This document shows, in pieces, positions 1-5,622 of a stretch of DNA of 11,897 nt (its first letter is position 1; each line of letters starts with the position of its first letter). Location of the stretch: the NCBI GenBank assembly GCA_964653485.1, contig CAZZFF010000167.1, positions 1-11,897 of the forward strand, given 5' to 3'. The stretch comes from CAVQND01 sp964653485 (GTDB lineage: Bacteria; Verrucomicrobiota; Verrucomicrobiia; Limisphaerales; UBA8199). A model generated the notes under the pieces. That model was not told where the DNA came from. It worked only from the letters and a program-made list of their open reading frames with translations, and searched no databases. The translations under genes and the position numbers were made by a program.

Positions 1-49
1 CTCCGTCCTCCGTCCTCCGTCCCCCGCCCTCCGCCCTCCGCCCTCCGTT
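1..49. repeat. Tandem heptamer repeat, 7 units
   Basis: Seven consecutive 7-bp units fill positions 1-49: three CTCCGTC, one CCCCGCC, two CTCCGCC and one CTCCGTT. The array probably continues to the left of the window. The last unit overlaps the first base of the cbiQ stop codon (49-51 on the minus strand), so the array starts exactly where cbiQ coding ends. All Cs and Ts lie on one strand and the purines on the other. No function is assigned; it may be a simple-sequence repeat that varies in copy number between strains. Confidence 0.9.
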
Positions 50-654
50 CACTTCCACCCCCTTGCGCACATAGCCAAATAGATGCGCTCCGCCCGGTCT
101 GTGGTGCGGACGAAAAGGCGCCCGAGAATGGCGCCCAGGTTTTGCCATGCGATGCGGCGTTTCCGGGAAAAGGTGCGGCTGGCGCGGGCGCGTTCCATGC
201 GGTGGGTCTCCTCGGCCAGCACTGGAAGGTAGCGGTACATCAAAGCCAGGGTGGTCAGCATGACCGACGGCAGGCGCAAGCGGCGCAGGGCCTGCAGCAG
301 CTCCGGGAAGGGCGTCGTCCAACCGAGCACCAGCAAGGCCAGGATGCAGAGGTTGCTCTTGCAGACGGTCGCCGGAAAACCCGGTCTGGCCGAAGGGGAG
401 AGCAGCGAAAGCAGGGCGATGCCGAGGATGAATGTCTGGGCCAGAAGCAGGCGGCGCAGGGCATACAGCAGGGGCATCCGGCTCGCCAGCCATAGACCGC
501 CCACCGCCGCGGTGGGCGCGAAGTAAAGCGACCCGAGCCTCCGGGGCAACAGGGCCGTCCCGGCCACCAGCACCAGCGCCGCAACCAGCTTCATCCGGGG
601 CGGCGCCCGGTGAAGCAGCGTGCGGGGGCCCGATTCAATTTGGGGAAGGCGCAT
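49..654 (-). CDS. cbiQ: ECF transporter T component, CbiQ-like (cobalt/nickel uptake)
   Basis: This is the transmembrane coupling subunit of an energy-coupling-factor importer; it links the CbiM substrate subunit to the ATPases. The N-terminus has the family pattern LLHRAPPRMKL (13-23), followed by hydrophobic spans at about 22-60, 66-87 and 100-112. Both coupling-helix Ala-Arg signatures are present: ARASR at 156-160 and MCARG at 195-199. I chose the ATG at 654, giving 201 residues: it follows the A-rich stretch GAAAAAAAG, overlaps the 3' end of cbiM by 20 nt, and leaves the usual short leader before LHR. A longer reading from 702 would only add basic residues. The protein stops two residues after the second ARG signature, whereas many CbiQ proteins carry a further tail, so it is short at the C-terminus. 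The stop abuts the heptamer array. The ATPase (CbiO) would be expected left of the window. Family call is firm; substrate (Co or Ni) is not. Confidence 0.88.
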   Translation of the reverse strand: MRLPQIESGPRTLLHRAPPRMKLVAALVLVAGTALLPRRLGSLYFAPTAAVGGLWLASRMPLLYALRRLLLAQTFILGIALLSLLSPSARPGFPATVCKSNLCILALLVLGWTTPFPELLQALRRLRLPSVMLTTLALMYRYLPVLAEETHRMERARASRTFSRKRRIAWQNLGAILGRLFVRTTDRAERIYLAMCARGWK

Positions 655-1603
655 CTTTTTTTCGCGCGTCCAACCCCGGCGCCAATAGCCGCGCCAGCCC
701 ATAAGCCCCGATAAAAGCGAGAACGGCGCCGATAACTCCCGCCACCGCCGTGGCGGCCGACAGCGAGTTGATGAAGGGCAGCCGATAGTCGCTCATCGGT
801 CCCTTGATAAGCGGGGCCGCCGCCTGCCCCGCAAAACCCAACCGCTTTGCCACCGCCTCCAGACCATCGGGCCACGGACACGCAAACGGGGCCACGAACA
901 CGGCCAAGCCCAGTGAAATGAGCAGCCCATAGCCGAGAAGGCGCGGCCCGTGGACGCCGGGGTCTGCACCGGCCCCAGCGACAAGCCGCGGACGCGCGCG
1001 CAGCACCGCCATTGTGATCAGCGCGGTCGCCAGCCCTTCACCCACCCCGATGAGCATGTGGATGAGGGCCATCGCCGGGAACGCGACCGACCACGGAGAT
1101 TGTTCTGAAAGGGCCAGTTGTCCCGCGCACGTCATCGAGGCCAGCACGGTGCCGAACCAGCCCGCGAATCCCGCCGCGAATACTGTCGCCCGGGTGTCCT
1201 CCATGCGCGCCAACCGCTTGAGCACCCTGAAAACAACATAGCCGCCGCACGTGTTGACGATGGCCATGTTGAACACGTTCGCGCCCAGCGCCAGCAGGCC
1301 CCCGTCATTGAACACCAGGCATTGCACCATCAGCACGCACGTCATCACCAGCACCGCCGCGGCCGGCCCCAGGAGAATCGCCGTCAACACCCCCCCAAGC
1401 AGGTGACCCGACGTGCCCCCCGCCACCGGGAAATTGAGCATCTGCGCCGCAAAGACAAAGGCCGCCGCCAACCCCATCATCGGCATCTGGCGCGGCTCCA
1501 GCGTCGTGCGCACCTGCCGCAGGGCCAGCGCCACCCCGGCCCCCGCTGCCCCCGTCGAGAGCAGCGCGGTCTTCGCGTCTAAAAATCCATCCGGCAAATG
1601 CAT
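635..1603 (-). CDS. cbiM: ECF transporter S component, CbiM/NikM fused to a PDGLE domain
   Basis: This is the substrate-binding membrane subunit of a cobalt or nickel ECF importer. The protein (322 aa) begins MHLPDGFLD, the hallmark N-terminus of CbiM/NikM, in which Met1 and His2 help bind the metal. His67 in SGHLLGG matches the third ligand position known from NikM. Hydrophobic spans follow at about 43-62, 68-97, 105-130, 140-160 and 173-203. A C-terminal part (about 222-310) has two further spans separated by a loop holding WPDGLE (244-249), the motif of the PDGLE domain that replaces the separate CbiN/NikN subunit. The stop overlaps the cbiQ start by 20 nt, which points to translational coupling. 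No cobalamin or NiCo riboswitch core is visible upstream; a sigma70-like promoter with a palindrome lies at 1688-1716. No good ribosome-binding site precedes the ATG. Co versus Ni specificity cannot be read from the sequence. Confidence 0.93.
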   Translation of the reverse strand: MHLPDGFLDAKTALLSTGAAGAGVALALRQVRTTLEPRQMPMMGLAAAFVFAAQMLNFPVAGGTSGHLLGGVLTAILLGPAAAVLVMTCVLMVQCLVFNDGGLLALGANVFNMAIVNTCGGYVVFRVLKRLARMEDTRATVFAAGFAGWFGTVLASMTCAGQLALSEQSPWSVAFPAMALIHMLIGVGEGLATALITMAVLRARPRLVAGAGADPGVHGPRLLGYGLLISLGLAVFVAPFACPWPDGLEAVAKRLGFAGQAAAPLIKGPMSDYRLPFINSLSAATAVAGVIGAVLAFIGAYGLARLLAPGLDARKKDAPSPN

Positions 1604-1687
1604 CTGTGTCGTGTCCGCGTTTCGTTCCCCGCGGCCCGCCCGGGAGCACCCCCCGCCGGCCGCGCAGTACTACGCTCAGACAGCAAA

Positions 1688-1716
1688 GTAATACGCGAAC
1701 TTCCGAAGTTGGGCAA
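1688..1716 (-). promoter_or_regulatory. Candidate promoter of cbiMQ with palindrome in the spacer
   Basis: Read on the minus strand there is a -35-like TTGCCC (1716-1711), 17 nt, then a -10-like TATTAC (1693-1688); each box matches 4 of 6 consensus bases. The palindrome AACTT-CGG-AAGTT (1710-1698) fills most of the spacer, a place where repressors or MerR-type activators bind. This would leave an untranslated leader of about 78 nt that is very GC-rich. The stretch 1604-1848 otherwise holds a perfect 10-bp palindrome (1793-1802) and a short hairpin (1813-1833), but no gene. Both the promoter and the operator are inferences. Confidence 0.4.
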
Positions 1717-1848
1717 CCGGAAAGTTTGGACGCCATGCCGGCACGAGGGAAACGCAGCGGCGTCCCGGGAGAGCGCCGCCGATATGGCGCGGAGGAATTC
1801 CTGCTGATCGCTATCCTCTACGAAAAGGAGGATTCAGGGGCGTGGCGC

Positions 1849-2517
1849 TTAATTCGCCCCGTCATGCTTTTCCACGGGCGCGGGCGCTTTTTGTGTGAGG
1901 GATGCCTGCTCCGCCTGGGGACCCTTGGGCGGGGCTTCGGAAAAGCGCGCCGAGAGCATCATCCCTGTGGCGATGGCGGCCAGGAGCATGGCCACCAGCC
2001 ATAACGGTTTTTTCTTCGTAAGCAGGCACATCGAAGCCATGGCGATTGAGACCGAAAAGAGCGGAAGGGACGGCCCCAGTTTTTTGCCCAGGGCCTCCGC
2101 GGCATCGCGATCCTCTTCGTATGCCCTGGCTATTCTCTGGCTCTCCTCCTTGCCGGAGTTATACTTGGCCACGTCTTTGCCGTAATCTTTGAGCATTTTT
2201 TGGATGGCGGGCTCGCCGGCGTTGGCCGTCTTGGCCAGCATGTTGGTCGTGACCTCCAGCAAGTGCCCCTTGACCGACCGGGCTTGGTACAAATTCCACG
2301 AATCGGAGGCCTTTGCCTGGCTGAGCTGGACGCGGCTGCCATAAGCGCCCGCCCACTCCGCGGCAATGGACCCCACCACCGCGATGACGACCACCGTAAG
2401 CGAGACGTACTTGATCCAGGACTCGCGTTTCTCTTTCTCCTTGGTTGCGGCGCGATCTGCCTTGAGTTCGGCGATAAACCCCTTGAGGTCCTTCAGTTCG
2501 TTTTCGAGATTGTCCAT
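1849..2517 (-). CDS. DUF4337-family membrane protein, function unknown
   Basis: The protein has 222 residues. A charged helical N-terminus (1-34, many Lys/Glu, likely coiled coil) precedes a membrane span at about 36-55. Then comes the pattern ASDSWNLYQARSVKGHLLE (70-88), which resembles the conserved core of DUF4337 proteins (Ala-Ser-Asp-x-Trp-x-x-Tyr-Gln-Ala). A charged helical middle (100-147) leads to two more spans at about 150-166 and 171-189 around a KKKP turn, and a Pro/Ala/Gln-rich tail. The frame stays open upstream to 2679, but those extra residues are Arg/Gly-rich and unlike a protein N-terminus, so I start at the ATG at 2517. No Shine-Dalgarno site precedes it; the predicted promoter would leave only a few leader bases. 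It is divergent from the GH127 gene and 245 nt from cbiM. The family's role is not known to me. Confidence 0.8.
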   Translation of the reverse strand: MDNLENELKDLKGFIAELKADRAATKEKEKRESWIKYVSLTVVVIAVVGSIAAEWAGAYGSRVQLSQAKASDSWNLYQARSVKGHLLEVTTNMLAKTANAGEPAIQKMLKDYGKDVAKYNSGKEESQRIARAYEEDRDAAEALGKKLGPSLPLFSVSIAMASMCLLTKKKPLWLVAMLLAAIATGMMLSARFSEAPPKGPQAEQASLTQKAPAPVEKHDGAN

Positions 2518-2530
2518 AAATTCGGATGTA

Positions 2531-2558
2531 AAAATAATCTTTCCGCCGCCGCCGTCAA
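2531..2558 (-). promoter_or_regulatory. Candidate promoter of the DUF4337 gene
   Basis: On the minus strand TTGACG (2558-2553, 5 of 6 matches) is followed after 16 nt by TATTTT (2536-2531, 4 of 6). Transcription would start roughly 5-10 nt upstream of the ATG at 2517, giving a nearly leaderless message, which fits the missing ribosome-binding site. The spacer contains a run of GGC triplets. Confidence 0.45.
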
Positions 2559-2679
2559 AAAATATTGTGTGGGCGGTGCAAGGTAAGCCGCGAACTCGGT
2601 TTCGCGCCCCGCGTGGAAATCGTCGCCGCGTGAACCGCGGCAGTTCATCCGTCTGGCCGCGCCGCCGCCCCGCACTCAC

Positions 2680-2708
2680 TTGACTTGCGGGCCATCATGC
2701 CTGTTAAT
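2680..2708 (+). promoter_or_regulatory. Candidate promoter of the GH127 gene
   Basis: TTGACT (2680-2685, 5 of 6) and GTTAAT (2703-2708, 4 of 6) are separated by 17 nt. The predicted start of transcription, near 2715, lies downstream of the possible TTG (2685) and ATG (2697) start codons. This argues for translation from 2748 or 2775. Confidence 0.45.
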
Positions 2709-2747
2709 TGGCGGCGGTTGGCCTCGAGCCGCCGGATCAATGACCAA

Positions 2748-5261
2748 ATGAATACGAACGTAGTTACCCGCCTCATGAAGAGCTGCCCATGCCCCCGTCT
2801 CCTCGGCAGCGCGGCTTTCCTCGCCGCGATCTGTCTCCAATCCCAGGTCTTTTCCATGGACGAGGCGAACGTCACCGCCAGGATGGTTGCCGTTCCGCCC
2901 GCTGCTCCGGGCGAAGCGCTCTACCCAGCCAACCGCCAGCCGCTGGCCCCCAGCCCGCTGATCAAGCTGCCCATCGGCAGCATCACTCCAAAGGGCTGGC
3001 TCCGAGCGCAACTCCAGCTCGAAGCCGATGGCATGACCGGCCACTTGGAGGAGATTTCCCAATGGTGCAAGTTCAACGATAGCGCCTGGGCGTCGTCCTC
3101 CGGCCAGGGCAAGTTCGGCTGGGAAGAGCTGCCCTATTGGCTCAAGGGATACGGCGATCTCGGCTACGTGCTCAAGGACCCCAGGATCATCCAGGGCGCG
3201 CGCAGATGGATCGATGCCACGCTCTCCAGCCAGGAGGCGGACGGCTACTTCGGCCCGCGCGCCAATAAGACCGGCCTGGACGGACACCCCGACCTTTGGC
3301 CCCACATGGTCATGCTCAATGTGCTCCAGTCCTTCTACGAGTTCGGCGGCGATGAGCGGGTCATCCCCTTTATGTCCCGCTACCTCAAGTGGCTTAACGC
3401 CCAGCCGCCCGAGACCTTCGGGCGCGGCTATTGGCCCAAAATCCGTTTTGGCGACACCCTCGAATCCGCCCACTGGCTTTACAACCGCACCGGCGAGGCC
3501 TGGCTCCTGGACCTGGGCAGGAAAATCCATGACAATATGGCCCGCTGGGACACCGGCGTCATCGACTGGCACAACGTGAATCTCTCCCAGGGATTCCGCG
3601 AGCCGGGCGTTTATTACGAGCAGGCGCTCGACCAGAAATTCCTGGACGCCGCCGAGCGCAATTACCAGGCCGTGATGGGCGTGTACGGCCAGTTCCCCGG
3701 CGGCGGTTTCGCCGGCGACGAAAACTGCCGCCCCGGTTACATCGATCCGCACCAGGGTTTCGAGACCTGCGGCATCGTCGAGTTCATGCACAGCTTCGAG
3801 ATGCTGGCCAAGATTTCCGGCAACCCCCTCTGGGCCGACCGTTGCGAGGAACTGGCTTTCAACTCCCTGCCGGCGGCGCTGACGCCCGACCTCAAGGGCC
3901 TTCACTACCTGACCTGCGCCAACCAGGTCCAGCTCGATAAAGACAACAAGTCCCCGGGCATCCAGAACGGCGGCACGATGTTCTCCTACAGCCCCTACGA
4001 GGTCTATCGCTGCTGCCAGCACAACGTCTCCCATGGCTGGCCCTATTACGCCGAAGAACTCTGGCTGGCCACCCCCGACCACGGCCTCTGCGCTTCCCTC
4101 TATTCCGCCAGCGAAGTCACTGCCAAGGTCGGCGACGCCGCGGGCGTCACTATCTCCGAGGAGACGGATTATCCTTTCAGCGACACCGTCGAGTTCAAGC
4201 TCGCCGCCGCCCAGCCCGTCAGATTCCCCCTTTACCTCCGCATCCCGCGCTGGTGCGCCGCCGCCTCCGTGGCCATCAACGGCGAACCCGCCGCCCTGAG
4301 CTCCAAGGCCCTGGCTTACGCCGTCCTCGACCGCACTTGGAAGAGCGGCGACCGCGTCACCTTGCGCCTCCCCATGAAGGTCTCCGTCCGCAAATGGGAG
4401 CGGAACAAGGACTCCGTTTCGGTGGACTACGGTCCGCTGACCTTCTCGCTCAAGATCGGCGAGCGGTACTCCCGTTACGGCGGCACGCCGGCCTGGCCCG
4501 AACTCGAGGTCTTCCCGACAACGCCCTGGAATTACGGCTTGGTCCTCGATGACCGGGACCCGGCGAAGTCCTTCGAGCTTGTGACCAGGCCCGGCCCGTT
4601 GTCCCCAAACCCCTTCACCACGGAAGGCGCCCCGCTCGAACTCCGCGCCCGTGCCAGGAAGGTCCCCGCTTGGAAGCAGGATAGCCTCGGTTTGGTGGGC
4701 AAACTCCAGCCCAGCCCGGTTAAGTCCGTCGAACCGATCGAGACCGTCACCCTCATCCCCATGGGCGCCGCAAGGCTGCGCATCTCGGCCTTTCCGGTCA
4801 TCGGCGAAGGCGAAAGCGCCCACGAATGGACGGTCCCCAAGGCGCCCCCCGTCACCGCCTCGCACTGCAACGATGGCGATACCGTGGAGGCGATGATCGA
4901 TGGCCTCGAACCGAAGAACTCGAACGACCATTCCATCCCGCGCTTCACCTGGTGGGACCACCGCGGCAGCGCCGAATGGGTCCAATACGATTTTGGCAAG
5001 CCCCGCAACCTCTCCTCCGTCGAAGTCTATTGGTTCGACGACACCGGCGTCGGGAGCTGCCGTGTCCCGGCCTCGTGGAAGGTCCTTTACAAAGAGGGCG
5101 AAAACTGGAAACCGGTGGAAGAGGCCTCCGAATGCACCGTAAAGCCGGACACTTACAACCGCGTCCACTTCAAGCCCGTCCGGACCACCGCCCTCCGCCT
5201 CGAAGTCCAACTCCAGCCTGACTTCTCGGGAGGCATTCTGGAGTGGAAAATCGGGGGATGA
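2748..5261 (+). CDS. Secreted GH127 family (DUF1680) beta-L-arabinofuranosidase-like hydrolase
   Basis: This is a retaining glycoside hydrolase predicted to release terminal beta-L-arabinofuranose from plant or glycoprotein glycans outside the cytoplasm. From the ATG at 2748 it has 837 residues. The first 36 or so form a signal peptide: basic start, hydrophobic LLGSAAFLAAICL, then QVFS before MDEAN. The ATG at 2775 would give a shorter but equally good signal peptide. The (alpha/alpha) barrel domain spans about 65-480. Known GH127 active-site residues can be placed: Cys-Cys in YRCCQHN (C422, C423; one is the family nucleophile), ETC (E339, C341) completing the zinc site, and the Glu of GDEN (E325) as likely acid/base. 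A beta-rich region follows, then from about 700 to the end a discoidin/F5-8C-like domain (VYWFDDTG, SWKVLYKEG, TTALRLEVQLQ) that may bind carbohydrate. No lipobox is seen. Fine specificity within the family is unproven. The gene is single, divergent from the DUF4337 gene. Confidence 0.9.
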   Translation: MNTNVVTRLMKSCPCPRLLGSAAFLAAICLQSQVFSMDEANVTARMVAVPPAAPGEALYPANRQPLAPSPLIKLPIGSITPKGWLRAQLQLEADGMTGHLEEISQWCKFNDSAWASSSGQGKFGWEELPYWLKGYGDLGYVLKDPRIIQGARRWIDATLSSQEADGYFGPRANKTGLDGHPDLWPHMVMLNVLQSFYEFGGDERVIPFMSRYLKWLNAQPPETFGRGYWPKIRFGDTLESAHWLYNRTGEAWLLDLGRKIHDNMARWDTGVIDWHNVNLSQGFREPGVYYEQALDQKFLDAAERNYQAVMGVYGQFPGGGFAGDENCRPGYIDPHQGFETCGIVEFMHSFEMLAKISGNPLWADRCEELAFNSLPAALTPDLKGLHYLTCANQVQLDKDNKSPGIQNGGTMFSYSPYEVYRCCQHNVSHGWPYYAEELWLATPDHGLCASLYSASEVTAKVGDAAGVTISEETDYPFSDTVEFKLAAAQPVRFPLYLRIPRWCAAASVAINGEPAALSSKALAYAVLDRTWKSGDRVTLRLPMKVSVRKWERNKDSVSVDYGPLTFSLKIGERYSRYGGTPAWPELEVFPTTPWNYGLVLDDRDPAKSFELVTRPGPLSPNPFTTEGAPLELRARARKVPAWKQDSLGLVGKLQPSPVKSVEPIETVTLIPMGAARLRISAFPVIGEGESAHEWTVPKAPPVTASHCNDGDTVEAMIDGLEPKNSNDHSIPRFTWWDHRGSAEWVQYDFGKPRNLSSVEVYWFDDTGVGSCRVPASWKVLYKEGENWKPVEEASECTVKPDTYNRVHFKPVRTTALRLEVQLQPDFSGGILEWKIGG

Positions 5262-5274
5262 ACCGAGGATTCAG

Positions 5275-5514
5275 GTGAGTACCCCGCCGGAAATCGTTCG
5301 GGAATTTGACATTCGCCCTGGCACGCGGCTGGAGTGGGCCAGGATCCTGGAGGGAGCGATCATCGTCAAGCCGCTATCAAGCCGGGGTGAAATGGCCCGC
5401 CAACTCATGGGCGCGGGCAGGCGCTGGCTTAAACCGGGGATGGACCCTATCGGAGGTCTGATCCGAGAACGGGAAGAGGACGGCCAACTTGACCAAACCG
5501 ACGAACGGCAATGA
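5275..5514 (+). CDS. AbrB/VapB-like antitoxin (partner toxin decayed)
   Basis: This encodes a 79-residue DNA-binding antitoxin-like protein. The segment PPEIVREFDIRPGTRLEW (residues 4-21), followed by EGAIIVKP, matches the SpoVT/AbrB swapped-hairpin fold seen in MazE and VapB antitoxins. The charged tail (IREREED) is typical of the toxin-binding part. I use the GTG at 5275 because GAGG (5265-5268) stands 6 nt before it. This start leaves out most of the first beta strand (the usual S-K-G-Q-V-T-I part). The same frame is open upstream (EPRIQV), so part of the strand may have been lost or shifted in frame: an ATG at 5258 in another frame reads MNRGFR then stop. It begins 13 nt after the GH127 stop. 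The downstream toxin is reduced to a stub, so this is an orphan antitoxin; it might still repress transcription. Confidence 0.7.
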   Translation: MSTPPEIVREFDIRPGTRLEWARILEGAIIVKPLSSRGEMARQLMGAGRRWLKPGMDPIGGLIREREEDGQLDQTDERQ

Positions 5515-5593
5515 CCCATTTGTCCATCGCGACCCACATTTCGCCGCCATTCCCGCCCAGTTGCTGAAGCAGGAAGTCCTGCCCGCAAAATGA
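5513..5593 (+). pseudogene. C-terminal remnant of a VapC-like PIN toxin
   Basis: In the frame ending at the TGA 5591-5593, the translation reads DPFVHRDPHFAAI followed by PAQLLKQEVLPAK. The VHRDPxF pattern and the closing LPxK resemble the last strand and tail of VapC-type PIN-domain ribonucleases that pair with AbrB-type antitoxins; the Asp there belongs to the acidic active-site group. Only about 26 convincing codons survive (the frame is open from 5462), against about 130 for a full toxin. There is no start codon of its own and it overlaps the antitoxin stop. The simplest reading is an internal deletion that removed the start and most of the toxin gene. An inverted repeat (GCAGGA-AG-TCCTGC, 5569-5582) lies inside it. 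The call rests on a short motif, so moderate confidence. Confidence 0.5.
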
Positions 5594-5622
5594 GCGGTGC
5601 GAACTGGTAGATTGCCCTTACG

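Noticed and set aside
1813..1833. Hairpin ATCCTC / GAGGAT with a 9-nt loop just after the DUF4337 stop, as a terminator.
   Set aside because: The stem is only 6 bp and no T-run follows on the minus strand.
1604..1848. A cobalamin or NiCo riboswitch upstream of cbiM.
   Set aside because: I read the minus strand of this stretch for the B12-box and the conserved core and found neither; only short palindromes are present.
1606..2004. A 132-codon plus-strand frame between cbiM and the DUF4337 gene.
   Set aside because: Arg/Gly/Pro-rich composition, no ribosome-binding site and overlap with the 3' end of the DUF4337 gene.
2676..5210. An 844-codon open frame antisense to the GH127 gene.
   Set aside because: It mirrors the GH127 gene almost end to end. 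High GC at third codon positions suppresses stop codons on the opposite strand; its translation is rich in Gly, Ala, Val and Asp, with no recognisable domain, while the plus strand encodes a complete enzyme.
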